A stretch of DNA of 41,106 nt from Candidatus Amesbacteria bacterium (GCA_016219445.1 JACRNA010000019.1:1-41106), one strand, 5' to 3'. Counted from the stretch's first letter, positions 26,440-35,193 are shown. Numbers and translations: made by a program. Notes: a model not told the origin generated them from the letters alone.

Positions 26440-26747
26440 TGCAAACAGCCACACGGATAAACATTACTTTATCTCCTCACATTTTAGCGCAAATGAACGC
26501 CATATTGCCTTTTGGTCAAAGAAGCAGCTTTATTGAAAAAGCCGTAGGAGAAAAGTTAAAAAAAATTCACCATAAAAAGAAAATGACTTACGCTGAAGCC
26601 CTAAATATGTTTACTACAAAGTTAAAAGTCAAAAGTAGACCTGGGTGGGAAAATATAGAAAATATTGTAACATGGGTAAACGAAGGTCGTACTGCTGCCA
26701 ATCGCGATTATTCCTATATTCCCTATGCCAAAACTAAGGATAAATAG
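26439..26747 (+). CDS. Putative antitoxin (ribbon-helix-helix-like N-terminus), VapB-type
   Basis: TRINITLSPHILAQMNAILPFGQRSSFIEKAVGEKL; overlaps PIN gene. Confidence 0.65.
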   Translation: MQTATRINITLSPHILAQMNAILPFGQRSSFIEKAVGEKLKKIHHKKKMTYAEALNMFTTKLKVKSRPGWENIENIVTWVNEGRTAANRDYSYIPYAKTKDK

Positions 26748-27123
26748 TGGTTATTTACTAGATTCAGATATTTCTATTTGGATAATCCGCGGAGATGAAA
26801 AGATTATCAAGTCTGTGGCAAGTCTAGTACATAACCAACAAAGTGTTATTTCTATCTTGACTGTTGGTGAAATTTATAAAAATTCTTTTCCGGAAGAGGA
26901 GTTGTCAAATGAGCATTTTTTTAAGTGGCATAAGCAAATTCCCATCGACTTTCAGATAGCAAAACTTGCAGGAGAATACTGGCATAAATTTAGAAATATC
27001 AATAATAACTTTGTCGATTATTTGGTCGCTGCGACCTGCAAACTAAATAAGTTCACTCTCTTGACTCGGAATACCAAACACTTTCCGATGAAAGATATCA
27101 AAATAATTGATCCACCAACATGA
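26725..27123 (+). CDS. PIN-domain toxin, VapC-like
   Basis: YLLDSDISIWIIRGDEKI...ISILTVGEIYKN...FVDYLVAATCKLNKFTLLTRNTKHFPM. Confidence 0.83.
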   Translation: MPKLRINSGYLLDSDISIWIIRGDEKIIKSVASLVHNQQSVISILTVGEIYKNSFPEEELSNEHFFKWHKQIPIDFQIAKLAGEYWHKFRNINNNFVDYLVAATCKLNKFTLLTRNTKHFPMKDIKIIDPPT

Positions 27124-27716
27124 CCATTGACGAAAAGAAAATAGAGTTGGAAAAAATAGCCCGCGAGATTAGAGACTTTAAGGGTCTAGAAATTGCCAAG
27201 AATTGTATAAATGCTGTGCCGGGAGAGGGCGATCCCGATGCTAAGATTATGTTTATAGGCGAGGCTCCGGGAGCCGATGAAGACGCCCAAGGCCGACCTT
27301 TTGTAGGCAGGTCTGGACAGCTATTACGTCAAACTATTTCCGAAAGTAATATCAAAATAGACAAAGTTTTTATTACCAATATTGTCAAATACAGGCCACC
27401 GGAAAATAGAGATCCGGAGCCTTTGGAAATTGAGATTTGCAGAGATTGGCTGGACCGACAAATTCAAATAATTGAACCGGCCACGATAGTGACTCTTGGA
27501 CATTTTAGTATGGCAAAATTTTTACCAGATGTTAAAATATCTCAAGTACATGGGCATGGTCAAGAAATAATATTTCAAGAAAAAAAGTATTTTTTGGTAA
27601 CTATGTATCACCCAGCCTTCGCTATTCGTGGCACAAGCAATATGACTGAATTTAAAAAAGATTTTTCTCAATTAAGACAAATGGCAATTAATGCGTTAAA
27701 ATTACGGCGATGCTAA
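27120..27716 (+). CDS. Uracil-DNA glycosylase, type 4 family, with degenerate Fe-S ligands
   Basis: IMFIGEAPGADEDAQGRPFVGRSGQLLRQ...YRPPENRDPEPLEIEIC...MYHPAFAIR. Confidence 0.88.
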   Translation: MTIDEKKIELEKIAREIRDFKGLEIAKNCINAVPGEGDPDAKIMFIGEAPGADEDAQGRPFVGRSGQLLRQTISESNIKIDKVFITNIVKYRPPENRDPEPLEIEICRDWLDRQIQIIEPATIVTLGHFSMAKFLPDVKISQVHGHGQEIIFQEKKYFLVTMYHPAFAIRGTSNMTEFKKDFSQLRQMAINALKLRRC

Positions 27717-29359
27717 AAATAATTTCACTTGGGGGATTTGGCAATGTCACCTCAAACATGTTTGCTTACGAGCTGGAAGATGAGATCTTGCTTATAGATT
27801 GTGGTATCGGCTTTCCATCCGAAGATATGCTGGGCATCGACATTTTGATTCCCGATTTCAGTTATCTCAAAGACAAAGTTCACAAAATCAAGGGGCTTAT
27901 TTTGACCCATGGCCACGAAGATCATATCGGAGCACTCCCCTACATCCTTCCACAAATTCCAAATGTCACAGTCTATGCCAGCAAGTTTCCTGCTCATTTG
28001 GTAATGGAAAAATTGGCCGAATATCAAAACATGCCCAAAACCATCCAGATTCTAAATCCCGGCACTCCACTTCATTTGGGTAAATTTACAATTACTTCAG
28101 TACGAATTTCTCACTCTATTCCCGACTCAACAAATTTAATTATTCAAACACTTGTTGGAACCATTTATCATGGCAGTGATTTCAAGGTAGACTTTACTCC
28201 AATAGACGGAGTCTTGCCAGAGCTGGGAAAAATCGCCGAAGCCGGAAACCGTGGAGTTCATTTATTACTCTCAGACAGTCTTGGAAGCGATAAGCCGGGT
28301 TATACCCCGTCTGAAAAAACTTTGAATAGTATGTTTGACCGGGAAATGTCTTCCTGTGAAGGTAAATTTATTATGACCACTATGGGCAGCAACATCAGCC
28401 GGTTTGGCCAAGTCATTACTGCAGCCGTCAAGCACGGACGCAGAATAGCAATATCGGGGCGATCCATGGAACGCAATATCAAAGTAGCTCTAAATCTTGG
28501 CTATCTCAAAGTACCCCAGAGTGTCTTTGTCGATTTAAAAGAAGTCAAAAAGTTACCAGCCAAGAACATCTGTGTTCTGATGGCCGGAGCCATGGGTCAA
28601 GTCGAGTCGGCAATGGGAAGACTCGGTCTTGGTGAGCACCGGGATATCGAGGTAAAGGCAGGTGACAAGGTTCTCTTTTCATCTACACCAATTCCGGGAA
28701 CCGAATCAGATGTCGAAAATTTGATCAACCAGCTGACCGAGCTCGGGGCAGAGGTCATCCACTCTGGAATTTCGAGTGACCTCCATGTCTCGGGTCACCC
28801 TCACCAGCAAGAATTGCTCTTGATGATGAATTTGGTTAAGCCAAAATATTTGCTTCCCATGGGTGGCACTTATCAGCATATGGTAAGTTATGCCAAGCTC
28901 GCCAAATCTATGGGCTATACCGCTGACAAAATATTACTTCCCAAACACAGCCAGACAATTGAAGTTTATCCAGATATTGTCAAATTGGGTCCTGCCTTAC
29001 CGATTCGGAAAATTATGGTTGATGGCTTGGGTGTTGGCGACGTCGGCAACGTGGTCCTACGAGACCGGCAAATGCTGGCCAAAGAGGGCATGGTGGTAGC
29101 GGTTATCGAAGTCGATCAAAATGATCTGTCAAAAATTACCAACATAGAATTAATAAGCCGAGGTTTTGTCTTTACCAAAGAAGCGGGAGATCTTCTCAAT
29201 CACGGAGCTCAAGAAGTTACAAAAGCAGTTGCCTCCCGTAAAGACAAAATTGATTCTGATAGGGTAGTCAAAAGTATTGCAGTCGACACTCTCGAAAAAT
29301 TCTTCTTTCACAAAACCGCAAGAAGACCTATGATCCTGCCTGTGGTGGTTGAGGTTTAA
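27710..29359 (+). CDS. rnj: Ribonuclease J
   Basis: LILTHGHEDHIGALPYIL; SDSLGSDKPGYTPSE; HVSGHPHQQELLLMMNLVKPKYLLPMGGTYQHM. Confidence 0.94.
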   Translation: MLKIISLGGFGNVTSNMFAYELEDEILLIDCGIGFPSEDMLGIDILIPDFSYLKDKVHKIKGLILTHGHEDHIGALPYILPQIPNVTVYASKFPAHLVMEKLAEYQNMPKTIQILNPGTPLHLGKFTITSVRISHSIPDSTNLIIQTLVGTIYHGSDFKVDFTPIDGVLPELGKIAEAGNRGVHLLLSDSLGSDKPGYTPSEKTLNSMFDREMSSCEGKFIMTTMGSNISRFGQVITAAVKHGRRIAISGRSMERNIKVALNLGYLKVPQSVFVDLKEVKKLPAKNICVLMAGAMGQVESAMGRLGLGEHRDIEVKAGDKVLFSSTPIPGTESDVENLINQLTELGAEVIHSGISSDLHVSGHPHQQELLLMMNLVKPKYLLPMGGTYQHMVSYAKLAKSMGYTADKILLPKHSQTIEVYPDIVKLGPALPIRKIMVDGLGVGDVGNVVLRDRQMLAKEGMVVAVIEVDQNDLSKITNIELISRGFVFTKEAGDLLNHGAQEVTKAVASRKDKIDSDRVVKSIAVDTLEKFFFHKTARRPMILPVVVEV

Positions 29360-29378
29360 ACTATAAGGACGGTCGAGA

Positions 29379-29401
29379 TTTGCAAGAGGATCTCTTGCAA
29401 A
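29379..29401. repeat. REP-like palindrome copy 2: TTTGCAAGAGGATCTCTTGCAAA followed by CGGCTATA
   Basis: 10-bp arms; same right flank (YGGCTRT). Confidence 0.88.
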
Positions 29402-29404
29402 CGG

Positions 29405-30082
29405 CTATAATTCGCCATTAATATCAATAGCTATGTCTGTCAGATACTCAGGATCAATAGACATCCCCATAAAATTTCGGTAAGTAAATTTCTGCTTGGA
29501 AAGCGAAAAATAATCTAAAATGTGGTTGGTCTTGATCCAATTGGTTTTTCTTTCTCCAAGATATTCCGGAAGCGATGATGGCAACGATAAACTTGATGCT
29601 TTAATTGGGTTATTGTGTATATAGCGGGACAGATGGAGAAGTTGTTCCTCGGACTGGACCAAGACAGCTTTATATACATCTTGAAACAAGACTCCCTTTC
29701 TTTTGTACTTACGATTGAAATACATTGCATATCGAGTACCAAGTGAATTTGCAAAACTATTGATCACAACTTCTCTTTGCTGAATTAAAAGATGAAAATG
29801 ATTTGGCATTAAGGCATAGCACACTAAGTCTAAATCTTCGGAATAATTTTTGAGTTTTAATAATTTTAAAGCTTTATCTTTTTCTTTTGGAGTTGAATTT
29901 GGAGAAGAAAGCACCTCCTCTAGGTTATCTATGTCCACTGGTGACAAATATGTCTGTAGATAAGACAGAAAAACAGAATAATCCTGCTCGTCCATAAATA
30001 TCTTCCTTTGTTCAACCCCACGGTTGTAAATATGGTAATAAGAATTGGGAATATAATCTTTAACCGAGTTCCTTGAAGCCAT
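29405..30082 (-). CDS. REP-associated tyrosine transposase (IS200-like, RAYT)
   Basis: YHIYNRGVEQRKIFMDEQDYSVFLSYL...YALMPNHFHLLIQQ (HxH motif)...RYIHNNPIKA. Confidence 0.9.
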   Translation of the reverse strand: MASRNSVKDYIPNSYYHIYNRGVEQRKIFMDEQDYSVFLSYLQTYLSPVDIDNLEEVLSSPNSTPKEKDKALKLLKLKNYSEDLDLVCYALMPNHFHLLIQQREVVINSFANSLGTRYAMYFNRKYKRKGVLFQDVYKAVLVQSEEQLLHLSRYIHNNPIKASSLSLPSSLPEYLGERKTNWIKTNHILDYFSLSKQKFTYRNFMGMSIDPEYLTDIAIDINGEL

Positions 30083-30109
30083 ACTTTATCTTAGGATTTT
30101 GTTTTCACC

Positions 30110-30132
30110 TTTGCAAGAGGACCTCTTGCAAA
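30110..30132. repeat. REP-like palindrome copy 3: TTTGCAAGAGG-A-CCTCTTGCAAA followed by TGGCTATA
   Basis: Perfect 11-bp arms. Confidence 0.9.
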
Positions 30133-30148
30133 TGGCTATATATAGCCC

Positions 30149-31909
30149 TTATACTTTAAGTACCATCAAGAATGCCTCCTGTGGGATTTCGACACGGCCG
30201 ACGGATTTCATTCTGGCCTTGCCTTTCTTTTGAATTTTTAGAAGTTTATCTTTACGGGTTTGATCTCCGCCAGACAATTTGGCAATGACATCTTTTCTGT
30301 AGGCTTTGATATCGGCACGAGCGACAATCTTGGCACCAACAGCAGCTTGAATTGCCACTTCATATTGCTGACGGGGAATGGCGATATGCAATTTGTCTAC
30401 CAAGTTTTTGCCGATTATTGTAGCGTTTTCCCGCGGTACTATCTGGGAAAATGCATCCACCCTTTCGGTATTTACCAGGACATCGAGTCTGACTAGATCT
30501 GATGACTTAAATCCCAAAACTTCATAATCAATCGTGGCATAGCCAGATGAGACACTTTTTAATCTGTCATAAAACTCACGGATTAGCTCTGCAAACGGCA
30601 TCTGATAGACAAGGCTTACCTGCGTCTCGGCATAAGCCATATCCAGAAGTTCCGCCCGACTCGACTGACACAATTGAATTACTGGGCCGACATAATCAGA
30701 AGGGGTAAAGACTGAGAGTCGTATCATTGGTTCGCGGATTTCTTTGATCTGCGAAGGATCCAGTAAATCACCTGCTTTGGAAATAGTTTTTAGTTCATTG
30801 TTTGTAGTTAATAGTTCATAAGCCACTGACGGTGCACAGGCAATCAAGGTTAATCCAAATTCCCTCTCGAGTCTTTCCTGAATTATGTCAGTATGTAGTA
30901 AACCTAATGCACCTATCCGAAATCCGTTTCCCAAAGCCGGAGAATGTTCTGCAGAGTAGGTCAAGGCGGAGTCAGTCATTTTTAGCTTTTCCAAAGCATC
31001 GCGCATCAAATTTATTTCTGCCCCGTCTGTCGGATAGAAACTCATAAAGACCACTGGTTTTATTGGACTATACCCCGGTAATGGGTTATTAGTTGGTTGG
31101 TTACTTAGTGTGTCACCGACAGTCAGCAAAGATATATCTTTAAGCGAAGTTACGATATAACCTACTTCACCGGCAGATAATTTTTCAATAATTTTTCTAT
31201 GAGGCGCAAATACTCCCACTTCAATCACTTTGGTCCAAGTCTTAGTTCCCAAGAGTAATATTTTGTCTCCGCTTTTTATCTCACCGTCAATCATTCTTAC
31301 CCAGGCCACTACTCCTAAATGAGTATCATAGTTTGAGTTAAAGACAAGTGCGCGTGTCTGATTTGGGATTTGAGATTTAGGATTTGGGATTTGAGAAATA
31401 ATTTGATTAATTAAAGTGTCTACTCCAACTCCAGTTTTGGCAGAAACTTTGATAATCTCTTCTGTATCAAATCCAAAAATCTGTTGCATTTGTGAAAATG
31501 TTTTGGTAATTTCAGCGGTTCCAACATCAATTTTGTTGACAACTGGGATAATGACCAAGCCCAATTTTTTTGCTTGATTGTAGTGAGCCAGAGTTTGGGC
31601 TTGGACTCCTTGGGTCGCATCCACAAGCAAGATCACACCTTCACACGCAGCCAAACTTCTTGATACTTCATAGCTAAAGTCCACGTGCCCTGGTGTGTCA
31701 ATTAAATTTAATATAAAATCTTTATATAACATTCTGACAGGAGCAAGCTTTATTGTGATACCGCGTTCACGCTCGATAGGATTACTATCCAGCATTTGCT
31801 CCCGAAGATCGCGCTTGGCAACTGTACCGGTAAACTCCATCAACCTATCGGCCAAAGTCGATTTTCCATGATCAATGTGCGCCACAATTGCAAAATTTCG
31901 TATATTCAT
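30149..31909 (-). CDS. lepA: Elongation factor 4 (LepA)
   Basis: MNIRNFAIVAHIDHGKSTLADRLMEFTGTV...; C-term GDQTRKDKLLKIQKKGKARMKSVGRVEIPQEAFLMVLK. Confidence 0.96.
   Translation of the reverse strand: MNIRNFAIVAHIDHGKSTLADRLMEFTGTVAKRDLREQMLDSNPIERERGITIKLAPVRMLYKDFILNLIDTPGHVDFSYEVSRSLAACEGVILLVDATQGVQAQTLAHYNQAKKLGLVIIPVVNKIDVGTAEITKTFSQMQQIFGFDTEEIIKVSAKTGVGVDTLINQIISQIPNPKSQIPNQTRALVFNSNYDTHLGVVAWVRMIDGEIKSGDKILLLGTKTWTKVIEVGVFAPHRKIIEKLSAGEVGYIVTSLKDISLLTVGDTLSNQPTNNPLPGYSPIKPVVFMSFYPTDGAEINLMRDALEKLKMTDSALTYSAEHSPALGNGFRIGALGLLHTDIIQERLEREFGLTLIACAPSVAYELLTTNNELKTISKAGDLLDPSQIKEIREPMIRLSVFTPSDYVGPVIQLCQSSRAELLDMAYAETQVSLVYQMPFAELIREFYDRLKSVSSGYATIDYEVLGFKSSDLVRLDVLVNTERVDAFSQIVPRENATIIGKNLVDKLHIAIPRQQYEVAIQAAVGAKIVARADIKAYRKDVIAKLSGGDQTRKDKLLKIQKKGKARMKSVGRVEIPQEAFLMVLKV
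31360..31396. repeat. Heptanucleotide tandem repeat (GATTTRR)5 inside lepA
   Basis: GATTTGG GATTTGA GATTTAG GATTTGG GATTTGA GA. Confidence 0.9.
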
Positions 31910-33562
31910 TTAATTTTGCTCAGGAGTTGGCAAAATAATTGGTTCTGATTGGGCAGGAGCTTTGAGATATTTGCGCCAATCGCCTAGCTTTAATGCTATT
32001 TCTTTGACATAAATTAACTGAGGTATACGAGTAATCCAAGACAGGCTGATATACAAGGCCATGCCTATAATTGAAGTAATCAGAGTAAGAACCAACAAAT
32101 CAACAGTCCTGGTCGTGTCAAATATAAATTGGTCAAGCAGGCGCATGGGTATCCACAATCCCAAACCCATGACGACACTTATTCCAACTATTTTTCCCAA
32201 TATTTTCAAAGATTCCATAAGTGAATCTTTCTGGAGAAAGACTTTTTTTATCAGAATTACGACCAATATAATTGTCTCCATAATTGCAGTAAGGGACAAA
32301 GATAACGCAATTCCGGCAATACCCCAGTTCCAAACTTTTACTGCCAATATCCCAAACAGAGTATTAAATACAGCTGCTCCCAGACCCACAAGCAATGGAG
32401 TCTTGGTATCGTGAAGGGCATAAAAAGCTCTGATAATAAGCTGCATGATGGCATAAAATCCAGCTGAGACCATGAGTATTGCCAAAGTTTTACCTGTAAG
32501 CAAAGTGGCTTCCCAGGGAAATGTCTTGGCACCAAATACCAATCTGACAATCGGTATACGTAAAACTATAAACAATACGCAGACGGGCAGAGCCAAAAAC
32601 ACTACTTGTAGACACGAATCCAAAAGTGTTTTTCTAAAATTATCCCAATCCCTGGCTGCGACCAATAACGAAAGAGATGGCAATGCTGCCTGTCCAATTG
32701 TGGCACCAAACAATAGAGTGGGAACAGCATACAATAGCCTGGCTACATTAAAAAGAGACAGTGAACCAGCTACCAAAAGCGATGACAATATAACTGCCAC
32801 GAACTGTTCCACTTGATCAATTCCCATGGCCATTGCCCGCGGAGGCATTAATTTTAGGACTTCACGGACACCAGGAAGCCTAATATCAAAATTAAATGTC
32901 GGTTTAAAGCCCAACGACATAGCAGCAGGCAACTGGACTAGCATATGAAATCCTGCTCCCAATACCATCCCAACTGCTGGCGCATATATTCCAAGAGAGG
33001 ACGAGAGAAATATTATACCCAGTATTATTCCCAAATTATAAGCCAGAGGTGCTATGGCAGGAATTAAAAAACGCTGGTGGGATTGGATCATGCCGGTCAA
33101 AAAACCAGAAATACAGAAAAATAGTTGGGCCACTAACATTACTCTTAGCAAATTTGCCATAATGGCAATCTGACCTGGATTAAATCCGGGTGCAACCAGA
33201 ATTGATAAGGGTTTGGCAAATACAAATATTATTAAGCAAAATAAGATAAATATTCCCAACACCAAATTTAACGTCGTGGCTGCCATTTTCCAGGCAGAAC
33301 TTTTGTCCGTTGCCAAAAAATTACTAAATACCGGAATAAAAGCTGCCGAGAGCGCACCCATGACCAACAATTGAAAGACAGTTTCCGGAATAATCATAGA
33401 AGCATAATAGACATCGAGGAGGGCTGCGTTTCCACCATAAAAATACGAAATTAGAAGACGAGACTTGACCAAACCCAAGATATGTGACAACCCATATGTG
33501 ATCATAATAATGACCGCAGCAGACAAAATACTAGACTGTTTCCTGAGCAAAAATTCCCGCAT
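31910..33562 (-). CDS. murJ: Lipid II flippase MurJ/MviN family
   Basis: AAVIIMITYGLSHILGLVKSRLLISYFYGGNAALLDVYYASMIIPETVFQLLVMGALSAAFIPVF; multi-TM. Confidence 0.9.
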   Translation of the reverse strand: MREFLLRKQSSILSAAVIIMITYGLSHILGLVKSRLLISYFYGGNAALLDVYYASMIIPETVFQLLVMGALSAAFIPVFSNFLATDKSSAWKMAATTLNLVLGIFILFCLIIFVFAKPLSILVAPGFNPGQIAIMANLLRVMLVAQLFFCISGFLTGMIQSHQRFLIPAIAPLAYNLGIILGIIFLSSSLGIYAPAVGMVLGAGFHMLVQLPAAMSLGFKPTFNFDIRLPGVREVLKLMPPRAMAMGIDQVEQFVAVILSSLLVAGSLSLFNVARLLYAVPTLLFGATIGQAALPSLSLLVAARDWDNFRKTLLDSCLQVVFLALPVCVLFIVLRIPIVRLVFGAKTFPWEATLLTGKTLAILMVSAGFYAIMQLIIRAFYALHDTKTPLLVGLGAAVFNTLFGILAVKVWNWGIAGIALSLSLTAIMETIILVVILIKKVFLQKDSLMESLKILGKIVGISVVMGLGLWIPMRLLDQFIFDTTRTVDLLVLTLITSIIGMALYISLSWITRIPQLIYVKEIALKLGDWRKYLKAPAQSEPIILPTPEQN

Positions 33563-33567
33563 TGTGC

Positions 33568-33574
33568 TATTATA
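33568..33574. promoter_or_regulatory. Overlapping divergent -10 boxes for rpsT (+ TATTAT) and murJ (- TATAAT)
   Basis: CTATTATAG core; 9 nt to rpsT ATG, 6 nt to murJ ATG. Confidence 0.5.
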
Positions 33575-33582
33575 GCTTCATT

Positions 33583-33819
33583 ATGCCAATTACTGTAGGG
33601 GCTATCCGAAAACAGCGTGCAGATAAGCGCAAACGGATCATAAATCTAAAGACAAGGGATGTTTTTAAACGTGCTATTACTCTTACCCGCAAGAAGCCAA
33701 CCCCAGGCAATCTCAAAAAGGCTTTTTCGCTTCTGGATCGCGCTGCCAAGAAAAATACAATTCATCCCAACAAAGCTTCGCGTCTCAAATCCAGGCTTTC
33801 AAAATTACTGAAAAAATAA
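33583..33819 (+). CDS. rpsT: 30S ribosomal protein S20
   Basis: MPITVGAIRKQRADKRKRIINLK...AAKKNTIHPNKASRLKSRLSKLLKK; start chosen at MPITV. Confidence 0.9.
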   Translation: MPITVGAIRKQRADKRKRIINLKTRDVFKRAITLTRKKPTPGNLKKAFSLLDRAAKKNTIHPNKASRLKSRLSKLLKK

Positions 33820-33827
33820 AACGTCGA

Positions 33828-34367
33828 ATGTCTGCCCACAAATCCCAAGATCTAAATCTTCTTCCCAAGACCGAATTTGAGCTGTCATTTTGGGGCCGAT
33901 TTCTCAAGTGGTCACTTACAACTGGACGCTACATCATTATATTGGTCGAGCTAGTTGTAATCATAGCTTTCATTTCCAGGTTTAAGTTGGATCACGATTT
34001 GTCCGATTTGGGCGACGCCATAGCCGGCAAACAAGCTCTCCTTGAAGCATCAAGTAATACCGAAAAAACTCTTAGACTGACCCAAGCGCGCCTTATTGAG
34101 GCGGAACAAAAAATAAAAAATCAATCAAACGCCGCTTCAATCTTGGAAAAAATTAATTCTATCTTTCCTCCAGACTCATCCATGACAAATTTTTCCTTTG
34201 CAGACAATTCGCTCACGATTACAGGAATTGTCACTTCTGAATCCGATTTGGGACTGATAATGGGAGAGCTAAATAAAGATAAAAGTACTTACAAGACAGT
34301 CGTCTTATCCAGTGTCAACACAGAACCAAGCAATAATTTAAAGTTTATTATCAAAATATGGCTATAG
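33828..34367 (+). CDS. Type IV pilus PilN-like protein
   Basis: DLNLLPKTEFE, single TM, coiled-coil then ferredoxin-like fold pattern; next to PilO-like gene. Confidence 0.6.
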   Translation: MSAHKSQDLNLLPKTEFELSFWGRFLKWSLTTGRYIIILVELVVIIAFISRFKLDHDLSDLGDAIAGKQALLEASSNTEKTLRLTQARLIEAEQKIKNQSNAASILEKINSIFPPDSSMTNFSFADNSLTITGIVTSESDLGLIMGELNKDKSTYKTVVLSSVNTEPSNNLKFIIKIWL

Positions 34368-34972
34368 ATTACAGAAATTCACTAACCCATTACCGGAAAT
34401 ATTTACAGATTATCCAGAAGCGCCCCATATGGCGGGCTACTCTCTTTGTTACTTTGTCACTTCTGTTACTAATAGTCTTGTTAGTCTTTGCCTTGCGTCC
34501 GACACTGGTCACCATAGCTGGATTGACTGGTGAAATTCAATCCAAGCGCAATATCGAATCCCAACTTAATACCAAAATAGCCAATCTCCAATCGATGGTT
34601 CAGACATACCAAAAAATCCAACCACAATTATATCTAATAGATACTGCCCTTCCCCTCCAATCAAAATTTGGAAGTCTAAGTGATTATCTAGTCAAAAATG
34701 CCTCACAAACAGGGGTAATAGTCGATAGTATCGTCCTTGGAAATATAAACTTGTCAAACCAATCACCATCAAGCCAAGGACTATCGGACTTTGAATTTAG
34801 TATAAATATCAAGGGCAGTTATACTCAAATCCACGATATTTTGTATAAAATTGAAAACAGTAGGAGACTTATGTTTATCAGTTCTGTTCAGATATCTCGA
34901 GGTAATTCAGGCCAATTGATTACTAATATCAAAGGCAAAACTTATTTCATCTTGGAAAATTACTCGCCGTAA
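34358..34972 (+). CDS. Type IV pilus PilO-like protein
   Basis: Single TM, coiled-coil, LPLQSKFGSLSDYLVKNASQTGVIVDSI...SINIKGSYTQIHDILYKIENSRRLMFISSVQI. Confidence 0.6.
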   Translation: MAIDYRNSLTHYRKYLQIIQKRPIWRATLFVTLSLLLLIVLLVFALRPTLVTIAGLTGEIQSKRNIESQLNTKIANLQSMVQTYQKIQPQLYLIDTALPLQSKFGSLSDYLVKNASQTGVIVDSIVLGNINLSNQSPSSQGLSDFEFSINIKGSYTQIHDILYKIENSRRLMFISSVQISRGNSGQLITNIKGKTYFILENYSP

Positions 34973-34980
34973 GCTATAAA
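34952..34980 (+). promoter_or_regulatory. Promoter TTGGAA-17-TATAAA, 9 nt before ATG 34990
   Basis: -35 34952-34957, -10 34975-34980. Confidence 0.5.
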
Positions 34981-34989
34981 TAATATAGT

Positions 34990-35193
34990 ATGAAACCACA
35001 CAGAACTTATGACAGAGACATTGTATCCTTATTGATATTCACTCTTATTACCCTCTCGACATGGGTGGGTTTTGAAGTATATCATGTTTATACAAAACCT
35101 GTTATTCCTGAGGTTTTAGCTAAACATCTGAGAGTTTTGAATCCAGTTCTTAGTACCAGCGTCTTATCTGCCCTACAGTTACGCCTGCCATGA
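34990..35193 (+). CDS. Hypothetical small membrane protein
   Basis: One TM (VSLLIFTLITLSTWVGFEVYHV); overlaps next gene start. Confidence 0.55.
   Translation: MKPHRTYDRDIVSLLIFTLITLSTWVGFEVYHVYTKPVIPEVLAKHLRVLNPVLSTSVLSALQLRLP

Larger units (their letters stand above)
29379..30132 (-). mobile_element. RAYT-type element: transposase gene bracketed by two REP-like palindromes
   Basis: Same-orientation palindromes at 29379-29401 and 30110-30132 around a Y1-transposase gene. Confidence 0.7.

Noticed and set aside
24838-30132. Three palindromes considered as a CRISPR array
   Set aside because: Kilobases apart, no regular spacers, no cas genes; fit REP/RAYT instead.
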